From contig NTKT01000004.1 of NCBI GenBank assembly GCA_002457055.1, positions 37,300 through 101,299 of the forward strand: a stretch of DNA of 64,000 nucleotides. Reading direction: 5' to 3'. Position numbers and translations under genes: made by a program. A model generated the notes under the pieces. That model was given only the letters and a program-made list of their open reading frames with translations, did not search any database and had not been told where the DNA came from. Each line of letters opens with the position of its first letter. Position 1 is the first letter of the stretch. The stretch is from Rhodobacteraceae bacterium MED-G08 (GTDB lineage Bacteria; Pseudomonadota; Alphaproteobacteria; Rhodobacterales; Rhodobacteraceae). This document shows, in pieces, positions 1 to 9,103 of this stretch.

Positions 1-150
1 AAGAAATCAGCAAGAAATTTCGGTTCCATTCTCATTGGTATTGAGACAAAATCGCCAGATAGTTTTAATGACTTTTTTCAGAGACTTAAAGATGCAGGCT
101 TTACTTATTCAGATATTACAAATGACGAAACACTATCCCAATTTGTATAA
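1..150 (+). CDS. ilvA: Threonine dehydratase (threonine ammonia-lyase), C-terminal fragment
   Basis: Open from the left edge to a TAA stop, leaving 49 codons of a 5'-truncated gene. The residues (a glycine-rich beta strand with ILIGIE, then a helix, then AGFTYSDITNDETLSQFV) resemble the small regulatory tail found at the end of short bacterial threonine dehydratases, which deaminate threonine to 2-oxobutanoate for isoleucine synthesis. The PLP-binding catalytic domain lies outside the window, so the identification rests only on this tail. Another enzyme with an ACT-like C-terminus cannot be excluded. Confidence 0.55.
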   Translation, partial: KKSARNFGSILIGIETKSPDSFNDFFQRLKDAGFTYSDITNDETLSQFV

Positions 151-226
151 CCAAAATTTATTATATTTAGGCTTAATTTGAGTTCGATCATTTTTAAGCT
201 GCTTACTTACAGCAAGTTTAATTATC

Positions 227-673
227 TCAGTAAGCGCCTTTCACAAACTTTTTTAAAAAATATGCATCTCCATCTACGGCTAAAATCTGATAGGCCACAT
301 CTATATCTACAAAAACAGCAGTGTGGTCGGCTTCTGTCGGTTCAGACTTTTTTAAAATAGGTTTTGCCAAATAAATATGACACAGTTTTTCTGCCCTCAT
401 ATTGTATTCCGGCATATATACAAAGCGCCTAAATGCGCCTATTTTTTTTGGTCGCCCGATAATCCATCCCGTTTCCTCCATCACCTCTCTATAAAGAGCA
501 GTTATAGGTTGCTCACCAGCATCAACACCGCCGCCTGGTAACTGAAACTCATTATGAGGATCCGCCTGAAAAGTGAGCAATATCTGCCTGCCAATAGGCA
601 AAATCACATACACACCTGGCCGATAAAAATATTTTTTACCCCGCTCAATTTCTGTGGCGTAAGTCTTTATCAT
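227..673 (-). CDS. Nudix hydrolase
   Basis: This 148-residue protein carries a complete Nudix box: Gly48, Glu54, Arg62-Glu63 and Glu66-Glu67 in the Gx5Ex7REUxEExGU spacing. These residues bind the metal that drives hydrolysis of a nucleoside diphosphate linked to another group. The rest is a single compact Nudix fold with no extra domain, so the substrate cannot be read from sequence. It is convergent with the threonine dehydratase fragment and divergent from hslO, with an 80-base gap upstream. It is one of two Nudix genes within 2 kb; the other has the CoA pyrophosphatase signature and this one does not. Confidence 0.85.
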   Translation of the reverse strand: MIKTYATEIERGKKYFYRPGVYVILPIGRQILLTFQADPHNEFQLPGGGVDAGEQPITALYREVMEETGWIIGRPKKIGAFRRFVYMPEYNMRAEKLCHIYLAKPILKKSEPTEADHTAVFVDIDVAYQILAVDGDAYFLKKFVKGAY

Positions 674-753
674 ACAAAAAGTACTTCACATTTTGAAACT
701 TGTCCTACTTGTTGCGAGCGTATAAGCATGATCTGATAATTCAAGGATAAAAA

Positions 754-1743
754 ATGTCATTGGGAAATAAAATCGCGTGGGATGATACTGTCCTGCCATT
801 TCAGCTTGATGCTGCAGATATGCGCGGCAGAATTGCCAGATTAGATGGAGTTTTACAAGGTATTCTTAAACAACATCAGTATCCTGAAGCAGTTGAAACA
901 TTGATCGCAGAAATGACATTACTGACGGCATTGATGGGAGAAAGTATCAAACTGCAGTGGAAATTATCGTTGCAAGTACAAACAAATGGCCCAGTCCGCA
1001 TGATCGCGACTGATTTTTACGCTCCAAAAGCAACGGGAGAGACTGCACAAATTCGTGCATATGCCAGCTTTGACAAAGAAAAATTGACTGATAAAGCTCC
1101 ATTTGATCAACTGGGCACAGGTTATTTTGCGGTATTAATAGACCAAGGTGAAGGAACGAAGCCTTATCAAGGGCTGTCACCGTTAAATGGAAAATCTCTT
1201 TCGGATAGTGCCGAAACCTATTTCGCTCAATCAGAGCAACTCCCAACGTCCTTTCATTTAAAATTTGGTAAAATAAAACAAGCGCATGGAAAAGAAAATT
1301 GGAGAGCGGGGGGCATAATGGTTCAGCATTTACCAACTTCTACTTTTCAAGCATCTGATGAATACAGCTCAGATCCGAGCGGGCTACTAAGCTCTCAAGA
1401 TCTTCTTAATGGTGATAACGCAGAAAACTGGAACCGTATCAATTATCACCTTGGGACAATTGAGGAACTTGAAATGATTGGACCATCAGTAACTCCCTCT
1501 GAACTTCTCGTGAGGTTGTTTCATGAAGAAGGTCCCCGCATTTTCGATACTCAATCAGTGCGCTTTGGATGTAGTTGCTCAGAAGAACGAGTACGCCAAT
1601 CACTGTCGATCTACTCCGCAAAAGATATTTCCAAAATGATAACGGAAGAAGGCCTCGTAACGGCAGACTGTCAATTTTGTGGTGCGCATTATGAATTAGA
1701 CCCAAAATCAGTAGGTTTTGAGGCAGTGAACAGTGGCAACTGA
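754..1743 (+). CDS. hslO: Hsp33 redox-regulated holdase chaperone
   Basis: A 329-residue cytoplasmic chaperone that is switched on by oxidation and protects unfolding proteins during oxidative and heat stress. The C-terminal redox switch is intact: a Cys273-x-Cys275 pair and a Cys306-x-x-Cys309 pair that together bind zinc when reduced. An AGGA Shine-Dalgarno six bases before the ATG supports the start. The last 11 bases overlap the next gene, which uses a GTG start, so translation is probably coupled to the CoA pyrophosphatase and CCA-adding enzyme genes that follow. Confidence 0.95.
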   Translation: MSLGNKIAWDDTVLPFQLDAADMRGRIARLDGVLQGILKQHQYPEAVETLIAEMTLLTALMGESIKLQWKLSLQVQTNGPVRMIATDFYAPKATGETAQIRAYASFDKEKLTDKAPFDQLGTGYFAVLIDQGEGTKPYQGLSPLNGKSLSDSAETYFAQSEQLPTSFHLKFGKIKQAHGKENWRAGGIMVQHLPTSTFQASDEYSSDPSGLLSSQDLLNGDNAENWNRINYHLGTIEELEMIGPSVTPSELLVRLFHEEGPRIFDTQSVRFGCSCSEERVRQSLSIYSAKDISKMITEEGLVTADCQFCGAHYELDPKSVGFEAVNSGN

Positions 1744-2344
1744 TTGGATAGCTACAATTAAAAAAGCCCTTGACGAGATGAGTATAAACTCATCAGACTT
1801 CGATCTTAATCAGAATGCCAGACTACCAAACAATAGAAAACTTAGTAAAGCTGGTGTTCTAGTTGGGATATGTTTCCCACAGCAAGGTGAACCATCAGTT
1901 TTACTAACTAAAAGAGCTTCACACCTAACAAATCATCCTGGCCAAGTTGCATTTCCTGGAGGAAAATTTGAACTGCAAGATATCACACTAACCAATACTG
2001 CTTTGCGTGAAGCAAAAGAGGAGATTGGACTTGATCGATATATACCACAAAAGTTAGGCGTATTACCAAATCATGAAACAATTACAAGATTTCTGGTAAC
2101 TCCAGTCATGTTTAAGCTTCCAGACAAGCTCAATTTAAAAATAGACAAAAATGAGGTGGACGAAGTTTTCTATGTACCCCTCAGGCATATCTTGAATCTC
2201 GAAAGTTATCGTATTCAGGCTAGGAAATGGAAGGAAGAAGTAAGATACTATTATGTAGTTCCATATGGTCCGTATTATATTTGGGGTGCTACTGCTAGGA
2301 TCCTGTATGGCTTTGCTGAAGGCTATAAGAATGCAAATAAATAG
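1733..2344 (+). CDS. CoA pyrophosphatase (Nudix family)
   Basis: A 203-residue Nudix protein with the signature that marks coenzyme A pyrophosphatases: LLTKR, then HL, then HPGQVAFPGG, at residues 57-77. A Nudix helix follows with Arg92-Glu93 and Glu96-Glu97. The family cleaves CoA and its oxidised or acylated derivatives to 3',5'-ADP and a phosphopantetheine. The start is a GTG inside the 3' end of hslO. The next gene begins inside its last codons, so hslO, this gene and the CCA-adding enzyme look like one overlapping operon. This order is common in Rhodobacterales. Confidence 0.9.
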   Translation: MATDWIATIKKALDEMSINSSDFDLNQNARLPNNRKLSKAGVLVGICFPQQGEPSVLLTKRASHLTNHPGQVAFPGGKFELQDITLTNTALREAKEEIGLDRYIPQKLGVLPNHETITRFLVTPVMFKLPDKLNLKIDKNEVDEVFYVPLRHILNLESYRIQARKWKEEVRYYYVVPYGPYYIWGATARILYGFAEGYKNANK

Positions 2345-3509
2345 TGAATGGATAAAAAATAAGGTAACGCAAAATATTTTAAAAATATTCGAAGGTGCTG
2401 ATCATAATGCATACCTCGTTGGAGGTTGCATTCGTAATAGTATTCTAAACATTCCTGTAACCGATATCGATATTTCAACCGACGCAACACCTCAACAAAC
2501 CGTAGATCTTTTTAATAGAGAGAACTGCAAAGTTGCTCCAACAGGGTTTTCACACGGCACGGTAACCGTTATTTCAGAGGGCATCCCTTACCAGATCACA
2601 ACAATGCGTTCTGATCAAAATACTGATGGAAGACATGCTGATGTGGTTTTTTCAGATGATATAAAAAAAGATGCTGAAAGAAGAGATTTTACAATAAATG
2701 CTCTGTATGCAGATTCCACTGGAAAGATTATAAATCCAATAGGGGGACTAGAAGACTTTAACCCTCTTGCGATAAAATTTATCGGTGACCCAAATAACCG
2801 TATACAAGAGGATTACTTGAGAATTTTGAGATTTTTTCGATTTCATGCACAATTTTCTGAACTAGTAACGCAATTCGATAAAGTCGCATTAGATGCGATC
2901 AAGAAAAACCAAGATGGACTGAAAAAACTCTCAAAGGAGCGGATTTGGAGCGAATTAAAAAAAATATTGTCCACCTCAAATCCAGCCCGATCTCTATATA
3001 AAATGTCACAGCTAGGCATTCTTAAAATAATTTTGGAAAATAAAAATGTCCATAATATAAAGAGATTTAATTTGATTGAAAAAAAAATAGGTCTTGAACC
3101 AGAACCAATTCGAAGGCTTGTTGCAATTACTGAGAATACCGAAGACACATTTCTTAATTTATCCCGCAAGGAGGCAAAAAAGTTTTCTCTACTGAAGGGA
3201 CTTCTGAAAAAAAAGCATGACCCAGCTGAATTGGTTTATCAATTCAACAGGGAAATAGCGCAATCCGTGCTTGCAATTTATACATTTTATAAGGGGGAAA
3301 AGCTAAAACTAAGTGATATAAAAAAAATCGAAAAAGCCTGCCTGTTTCCCTGTCCAATAACAGGAGCACAAATATCTAAATATATGGATGGAGCGGCCGT
3401 AGGGATAAAAATAAAGGAAGCTCAACGCGCATGGATAAAAAGTAATTTCAAATCTGATGAAGCTAAAATACTCAGTGATATAGGGATAAAAACATCGACC
3501 CACTCTTGA
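2331..3509 (+). CDS. cca: CCA tRNA nucleotidyltransferase
   Basis: A class II CCA-adding or poly(A) polymerase family protein that restores the 3' CCA of tRNAs. From the ATG at 2331 (392 residues) the nucleotidyltransferase head shows VGGCIRN at 30-36, the catalytic Asp45-x-Asp47 pair, then the RRDFTINAL motif and the RIQEDYLRILRFFRF helix that binds the nucleotide and RNA. An in-frame ATG at 2265 would add 22 hydrophobic residues and a long overlap with the upstream gene, so 2331 is preferred. Lysine-rich C-terminal part. Separating CCA addition from poly(A) polymerase by sequence alone is not safe, but neighbours and family frequency favour CCA addition. Confidence 0.88.
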   Translation: MQINSEWIKNKVTQNILKIFEGADHNAYLVGGCIRNSILNIPVTDIDISTDATPQQTVDLFNRENCKVAPTGFSHGTVTVISEGIPYQITTMRSDQNTDGRHADVVFSDDIKKDAERRDFTINALYADSTGKIINPIGGLEDFNPLAIKFIGDPNNRIQEDYLRILRFFRFHAQFSELVTQFDKVALDAIKKNQDGLKKLSKERIWSELKKILSTSNPARSLYKMSQLGILKIILENKNVHNIKRFNLIEKKIGLEPEPIRRLVAITENTEDTFLNLSRKEAKKFSLLKGLLKKKHDPAELVYQFNREIAQSVLAIYTFYKGEKLKLSDIKKIEKACLFPCPITGAQISKYMDGAAVGIKIKEAQRAWIKSNFKSDEAKILSDIGIKTSTHS

Positions 3510-3562
3510 CAGGAATGGACTGTCTACTATCGTAATACTCTTTTGCGATCAACGGAACTTTT

Positions 3563-5398
3563 ATGTTTAAATTTTTTGAGAGCCTTGTAGACCCATTCTG
3601 TCAATATGAGGAGACAGACACTCCTCCCAGAGAAATTTCGAATTTCTTAAGGGATTATACTAAACCTTTTTATTTTCTTTTTGGAGTAACCGCGTTCTTT
3701 GCCTTTTTACTGGCAACAATTGAACTTCTACTAATTTATGGCATAGGTCAAATTGTTGACCTGATGCAGACTGGATCGAGACAAGAAATTTTAGACAATG
3801 GTCTCTTTATTGCTTTTTTCCTAATCCTAGCTGGAATTGGAATGCCGTTAATTGCATCAATAACCGTTCTACTTAATAACAATTCGCTAATGCCCAATAT
3901 AGCGACATTATTTCGTTGGAGAGGTCACAGGCAGGTTATGCGCCAGTCAGTTGGGTGGTTTGAAAGCGACTTTGCCGGTCGGATTGCCAACAGAGTCATG
4001 CAGACCCCTCGGTCAGCCGGTGAAGTAATTTATCATGTTTTTGATGCGTTTAGCTATATTGTCGCTTACCTGGTGGGAGCATTGTTTTTACTATTAAACG
4101 CAGAAATGGAACTCATTATTCCACTTTTGCTTTGGATGTTTGCATACGGATATCTGATAGTTTTTGTGGTAAAGCGCATTCAACCAGCCTCGCAGGCTGC
4201 TGCAGATGCTCGATCAAATTTAAACGGTTATATTGTAGACGCCTACACAAATATCCAATCTGTAAAATTATTCTCTAACGAACAAAAAGAACTCGAATAT
4301 GCCAGAGAAGCTATCGCAGACACCCGAAATACCATTATAAAAGAATTGAGATTATATTCTATAATGGATATTTCACTCTCCTTTTTAAATGGCATTTTGA
4401 CCGCAGGAACAATAGGTTGGGCCATATGGCTTTGGTATTCAGGCCAAACGTCAGTGGGTGTAGTAGCAGCTGCAGCCACTTTAGTACTACGAATAAGCGC
4501 AATGTCCGGATGGATAATGTGGGCTACTTCTACTTTCTTCCGCGAATTGGGTGTTATCCGAGAAGGGCTAGAGACGATAACCGAAAAAATTGAACTAGTT
4601 GATCATGAAAAAGCTGACCAGCTGAACCTTGGTAATGCAAAAATAGAAGTCCAAAATCTATATCATCATTACGGTAAAGACTTTGGTGGTCTTGATAATC
4701 TAAATATAAAAATTCCTGCTGGACAGAAAGTCGGTTTAGTTGGACCCTCAGGGGCTGGCAAGTCAACTCTTTTTAAGTTGCTTTTGCGTTTCTATGATGT
4801 CGAAAAGGGGAAAATACTAATAGATGACCAAAACATTTCACTCATAAAGCAGGAAAGTCTGAGGCATCATATTGGAACAATACAGCAAGACAGTAGCCTT
4901 TTACATCGAAGTATTAGAGAAAATATAAGCTATGGAAAGCCAGATGCGACAGAGGAAGAAATAATTAATGCTGCTAGAAAAGCACGCGCCCACGAATTTA
5001 TCATTAACTTAAGAGATACTGATGGCAATCAAGGCTACTCCTCTAAAGTTGGTGAGCGTGGGGTTAAATTATCCGGAGGCCAAAGGCAACGAATTGCACT
5101 CGCTCGTGTCATTTTAAAGGATGCGCCAATTTTGCTTATGGACGAAGCCACAAGTGCGCTAGATAGCGACATAGAAGCTGCGATTAAAGAAACTTTTTCG
5201 TATTTGATGGAGGGAAAAACTGTGATCGCAATAGCACACCGGCTTTCAACAATTGTCAATATGGATCGGATACTTGTTATGAATAATGGACGCATTATCG
5301 AGGATGGCTCTCACACTGACCTATTAGCAAATAACGGTCTATATGCCAAATTGTGGGCACAGCAGTCTGGTGGATTCATACAAACGACTGTTAAATGA
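3563..5398 (+). CDS. ABC exporter half-transporter (membrane domain fused to ATPase), first of pair
   Basis: A 611-residue MsbA/multidrug-type protein. An N-terminal six-helix membrane domain (about residues 35-330) is followed by an ATPase domain with Walker A GPSGAGKST at 394-402, Q-loop IQQD, signature LSGGQ at 503-507, Walker B ending Asp527-Glu528 and the switch histidine in AHRLST. All catalytic residues are consensus. The stop overlaps the start of the next half-transporter (ATGA), which implies coupled translation and a heterodimer. Lipid, lipopolysaccharide precursor or drug export are all possible; the sequence does not reveal the cargo. Confidence 0.9.
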   Translation: MFKFFESLVDPFCQYEETDTPPREISNFLRDYTKPFYFLFGVTAFFAFLLATIELLLIYGIGQIVDLMQTGSRQEILDNGLFIAFFLILAGIGMPLIASITVLLNNNSLMPNIATLFRWRGHRQVMRQSVGWFESDFAGRIANRVMQTPRSAGEVIYHVFDAFSYIVAYLVGALFLLLNAEMELIIPLLLWMFAYGYLIVFVVKRIQPASQAAADARSNLNGYIVDAYTNIQSVKLFSNEQKELEYAREAIADTRNTIIKELRLYSIMDISLSFLNGILTAGTIGWAIWLWYSGQTSVGVVAAAATLVLRISAMSGWIMWATSTFFRELGVIREGLETITEKIELVDHEKADQLNLGNAKIEVQNLYHHYGKDFGGLDNLNIKIPAGQKVGLVGPSGAGKSTLFKLLLRFYDVEKGKILIDDQNISLIKQESLRHHIGTIQQDSSLLHRSIRENISYGKPDATEEEIINAARKARAHEFIINLRDTDGNQGYSSKVGERGVKLSGGQRQRIALARVILKDAPILLMDEATSALDSDIEAAIKETFSYLMEGKTVIAIAHRLSTIVNMDRILVMNNGRIIEDGSHTDLLANNGLYAKLWAQQSGGFIQTTVK

Positions 5399-7233
5399 TT
5401 AGCTGGTTATCCAATAAGATTGACTACAAGAAAGAAAGTGCATCTCCGCCGCCGCAAGAACTTTGGAAGTTTATAGTTTGGTCTTGTGGTGGGACTTGGA
5501 AATTCATATTTCTTGGTGCAGCGGCAAGCACATTAGCCGGATCATTTGAGATGATAACTACTATTGCACTTGGGTGGGTAGTAGATGCAGCACAAGTCGC
5601 TGATGATCGCACCTTTTTTTTCAATATAAATAAACTTCTTTTGTTTTTTTGTGTATTAATTTTTTTATTTTTCAGGCCACTAAGCTTTTGTCTAAGCGCA
5701 CTTTTTCAAGCAGTTCTGGGCCCAAAAATACTTAATATGACCCTTCTTAGACTTCATAAATGGACCCTTGGCCAATCGGTAAGTTTTTTCGATAACGACT
5801 TTGCCGGCAGGATAGCCCAGAAACAACTGCAAACTGCCAATTCTTTGTCGACATTAATTACAGATTTTTTACAAACAGGTGTCTATGCTTTGGCGTCGGT
5901 AATTGCTGCAATGGTAATTGTCGGTTCTTTTGATTTAAAGAGCACAGCATTTGTAGCAGTCTGGTTAATAACTTATATTGCACTTATTAAAATATACATG
6001 CCGAGGATAAGACGAAAGTCAAAGTCTTATGCAGATTCAAAGGCGATGGTATCCGGCCAAATTATAGACACCATTAGCAACATAAAAACGGTGAAGCAAT
6101 TCGCCCATATTTCCCATGAAAACGATGCTGCAGTTTTGGCAATGGATAAATACCTTAGCCGTTCCATCGATAGACAAAAAACTATGTTAGAGTTTCGTAT
6201 CGTGCTTTTGACGCTAGCTGGTTTAATACCAGTAGGTCTCATCGGTTTGTCGTTGCTCTCTTGGGTCAATAACCTTGCCTCAGTCGGCGAGGTCACAATC
6301 GCTGGAGCTATAGCTCTGCGACTCGCACAAATGACGGGCTGGGTAAGTTTCACTCTTATGAATATTTATGCTCAGATAGGTGAAATTGAGGATGGTATCA
6401 AAACGCTTACGCCAAGATATACCCTTATAGATCAAAAGGCTGCAAAAAAATTAAAAATTGCAGAGCCAAGAATTAAAATTGAAAATTTAAAGTTTAAATA
6501 TGGGCAAGAAATTGGAGGGATAAACGACCTTTCACTTGATGTTTCTGCGGGGGAAAGAATTGGCTTAGTCGGAGCATCAGGTGCAGGAAAATCTACATTA
6601 GTCAATCTGGTATTAAGATTTTATGATCCAGAAGGTGGACGAATTTTAATATCGGACCAAGACATATCGCAAGTGTCCCAGGACAGCCTTAGAAGTAAGA
6701 TATCGGTGGTAACGCAGGATACATCTATGTTCAACAGGTCTGCTTATGAAAATATATTATATGGCAATCCTATTGCATCCTATGATGATGTTATTGACGC
6801 AGCACAGAAGGCTCAAGCATATCCATTCATAATGGATCTTACTGACAATCAAGGCCGTACGGGTTTTGACGCATACCTTGGAGAACGAGGTGTGAAGCTT
6901 TCGGGCGGTCAACGTCAGAGAATTGCTTTAGCGCGCGCAATCCTGAAAAAAGCTCCAATATTAATTTTAGATGAGGCTACTAGTGCTCTGGATAGCGATA
7001 CCGAAGCTAAAATTCAACTCGCTCTAGATTATGTAATGCGTGACAAAACTGTATTTGCAATAGCTCACCGTCTATCTACCATTGTAAAAATGGATAGAAT
7101 TATTGTACTACATGAGGGGAGAATACTGGAACAGGGGACACATCGCGAGTTACTAAAGAACAGTGGATTATACTCAAAGTATTGGGAGCAACAAGCAGGT
7201 GGTTTTATCGGCATTGACCAGATGGCAGTTTGA
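5395..7233 (+). CDS. ABC exporter half-transporter (membrane domain fused to ATPase), second of pair
   Basis: A 612-residue partner of the preceding gene with the same layout: a membrane domain to about residue 335, then Walker A GASGAGKST at 393-401, VTQD Q-loop, signature LSGGQ beginning at residue 502, Walker B LILDEATSALD and AHRLST. Both paralogues keep complete ATP sites, unlike heterodimeric exporters in which one site is degenerate. The start overlaps the upstream stop by four bases. Both proteins have a W-E/A-QQ(S/A)GGFI sequence near the C-terminus, showing that they arose by duplication. Cargo unknown. Confidence 0.9.
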   Translation: MISWLSNKIDYKKESASPPPQELWKFIVWSCGGTWKFIFLGAAASTLAGSFEMITTIALGWVVDAAQVADDRTFFFNINKLLLFFCVLIFLFFRPLSFCLSALFQAVLGPKILNMTLLRLHKWTLGQSVSFFDNDFAGRIAQKQLQTANSLSTLITDFLQTGVYALASVIAAMVIVGSFDLKSTAFVAVWLITYIALIKIYMPRIRRKSKSYADSKAMVSGQIIDTISNIKTVKQFAHISHENDAAVLAMDKYLSRSIDRQKTMLEFRIVLLTLAGLIPVGLIGLSLLSWVNNLASVGEVTIAGAIALRLAQMTGWVSFTLMNIYAQIGEIEDGIKTLTPRYTLIDQKAAKKLKIAEPRIKIENLKFKYGQEIGGINDLSLDVSAGERIGLVGASGAGKSTLVNLVLRFYDPEGGRILISDQDISQVSQDSLRSKISVVTQDTSMFNRSAYENILYGNPIASYDDVIDAAQKAQAYPFIMDLTDNQGRTGFDAYLGERGVKLSGGQRQRIALARAILKKAPILILDEATSALDSDTEAKIQLALDYVMRDKTVFAIAHRLSTIVKMDRIIVLHEGRILEQGTHRELLKNSGLYSKYWEQQAGGFIGIDQMAV

Positions 7234-7317
7234 ACTTTAAATCTAAATCATATAAGTTTTTCACGCTAAATAATGAATAAATATTAATTTTGCACTTGCT
7301 ACAGACAGGGGTCCGTT

Positions 7318-7806
7318 TTGTTAAAAAGAGACTTTATTTTCTCCGGCATTGGTTGGATTTTAACCACTAGCTCTGTACTTTCAGCAACTAAATCGCGCGA
7401 AGTAACTGAAATTGTCGTAAAGAAAAGTGAGAGAAAACTATATTTATTTAGCGGTAATGAAGTGATTAAGTCGTACAAGGTAGATCTAGGCTTCGCCCCA
7501 AAGGGCCACAAAAATTTTGAGGGCGATGGCAAGACTCCTGAGGGAGCGTACAAAATTGATAGGAAGAACGCTAACAGCAAATATCATCTATCTGTTGGAA
7601 TCTCTTACCCAAACCAAAAAGATCAACAGTTTGCAAAGTTAAAGGGCAAACTCCCAGGCGGCGATATTTTTATACACGGTACAGATAAACCTTTCCGCTG
7701 GTTTCAAAAAGATTGGACAGCTGGCTGTATTGCAGTGAGCAATAAAGAAATCCGCGAAATTTATAACTTAGTAAAAATTGGTACGCCAATTTTTATTGAA
7801 CCATAG
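7318..7806 (+). CDS. L,D-transpeptidase (YkuD family), short form
   Basis: A 162-residue envelope enzyme of the YkuD fold, which forms 3-3 peptidoglycan cross-links or attaches proteins to the wall. The active site is visible: His120 in FIHGT and Cys137 in TAGC, although the Arg that usually follows (SxGCxR) is Ala here. The N-terminus has a hydrophobic stretch that may be a weak signal peptide or anchor. The start is a TTG with CAGGGG just upstream; no in-frame ATG fits. The 3' end overlaps the convergent CAP-domain gene by 14 bases. A second YkuD protein lies 670 bases away. Confidence 0.82.
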   Translation: MLKRDFIFSGIGWILTTSSVLSATKSREVTEIVVKKSERKLYLFSGNEVIKSYKVDLGFAPKGHKNFEGDGKTPEGAYKIDRKNANSKYHLSVGISYPNQKDQQFAKLKGKLPGGDIFIHGTDKPFRWFQKDWTAGCIAVSNKEIREIYNLVKIGTPIFIEP

Positions 7807-8326
7807 ATAGTGATTTACCACCAAGGATCATAGTCCACCAGATTTTCCCATTGCGCTCTTGATACCACGCAAATCCTAATTCGTTTGCTCTAGGATCAAG
7901 TATAACATCTCTCGTGTTTTCACTATTAATCCATGCTGTTAATGTTGTAATCTCGCTTTCGTAAGTTTCTGAAATTGTTTCGCCTAAAAAGACCTTTTCA
8001 TATCCCACTCGGGCTACTCTATCTAAAGGAGATGAGCCATCTGAACCAAAATGCCAAGGTCGATTTTGTATGGACATATCCCGGGCATGCGTAGCTGCAG
8101 CCGCGTTTAATTCTGAATTGAATTCTAAAACCTGAATACCTTTGGCAACTCTAAGGGCGTTTACTGCGTCTAACATCCGGAATTTAACTTCGGCAACATT
8201 TTGTCTATTTAATTTGTATATTTTCGGCAGAGGTTTTCCATCTGGACCTAGTTCTGGAGACCCCAATGCGTTGCAGCCTGATAACCAAAGTATCGAAAAA
8301 ACTAAGAGCCACCTAATATTCAACAT
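7793..8326 (-). CDS. CAP-domain (SCP-like) lipoprotein
   Basis: A 177-residue predicted lipoprotein. From the ATG at 8326 the N-terminus is a short positively charged segment, a hydrophobic core and a lipobox LSGC, so the mature protein should be lipid-anchored at the Cys. A longer reading from a TTG at 8356 would spoil this signal. The mature part is a CAP/SCP domain with a conserved alpha-helical HARDM region, followed by HFGSDG, GETI and a final beta sheet with WWTMILGG. Bacterial CAP proteins are extracytoplasmic, with mostly unproven roles in wall or protein processing. It sits between two L,D-transpeptidase genes. Confidence 0.82.
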   Translation of the reverse strand: MLNIRWLLVFSILWLSGCNALGSPELGPDGKPLPKIYKLNRQNVAEVKFRMLDAVNALRVAKGIQVLEFNSELNAAAATHARDMSIQNRPWHFGSDGSSPLDRVARVGYEKVFLGETISETYESEITTLTAWINSENTRDVILDPRANELGFAWYQERNGKIWWTMILGGKSLSMVQ

Positions 8327-8473
8327 TCTTATCCCAGTTCGAACTGTAAATGCCAATATATTGATACTTTAAGCATATCATCCACAGTTTTATTTAACTT
8401 AACTATTTACTCTTTGCTTAGATTGTAAATAAAACATAATGGCAATATCAAATTTAAAGTTTGGGAATTAGTT

Positions 8474-9064
8474 ATGGGAACTTGGTCAAGAAGATCTTTT
8501 GTAATGGCGTCATTTGCCTCTGTGAGTACTCCCGTCTGGTCACAGTCAAATGTTAATTCTGAAGACACTACTGAAATTGAGCAAGAAATTACAAAATCTC
8601 AACGCCACAATCTCTCAAGTTTCCGTGCACTGGATTGGCGTCCTTACTTTAGCAATTTGAAGAATGGTGCAATCCTCGTAGATATGACTTCAAGAGCGTT
8701 ACATTTTTGGTCAGAAGATGCGGATATTTACAATCTATATCCATCTAGTGTGCCAATGTCAGACGAATTGACCCGTCGCGGCCGTACCAAAGTTATCAAA
8801 AAAGTTGAAGGTCCAAGCTGGCGGCCTACACCATCTATGCTTGAAAGAAACCCTGATTGGCCAGAATTTATGCCACCTGGCCCAGACAACCCACTGGGCA
8901 CTCATGCTCTGTATTTGAGCTGGCAATATTACCGAATTCACGGCACACATGATACTCGAAAAATTGGACGCAGATCTTCCAATGGTTGCATTGGATTATA
9001 TAACGAACATATTAACGAATTATTCAGTTTAACCAAAGTAGGAACCCAGGTACTACTTATTTAA
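8474..9064 (+). CDS. L,D-transpeptidase (YkuD family) with Tat-like signal
   Basis: A 196-residue YkuD-fold protein. The N-terminus SRRSFVMASFASVSTPVWSQS looks like a twin-arginine signal with a cleavage site near residue 24. The catalytic His156 (RIHGTH) and Cys172 (SNGC) are present; the residue pair after the Cys is Ile-Gly instead of the usual Ile-Arg. The segment PSWRPTPSML with PPGPDNPLGTHALYL is typical of the larger periplasmic L,D-transpeptidases. It is followed 39 bases later by bioM on the same strand, so it may share a transcript with the biotin transporter, though the functions seem unrelated. Confidence 0.87.
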   Translation: MGTWSRRSFVMASFASVSTPVWSQSNVNSEDTTEIEQEITKSQRHNLSSFRALDWRPYFSNLKNGAILVDMTSRALHFWSEDADIYNLYPSSVPMSDELTRRGRTKVIKKVEGPSWRPTPSMLERNPDWPEFMPPGPDNPLGTHALYLSWQYYRIHGTHDTRKIGRRSSNGCIGLYNEHINELFSLTKVGTQVLLI

Positions 9065-9103
9065 AGTACATTGATAAAACTGAAAAAGGGCAACCGATTG
9101 ATT

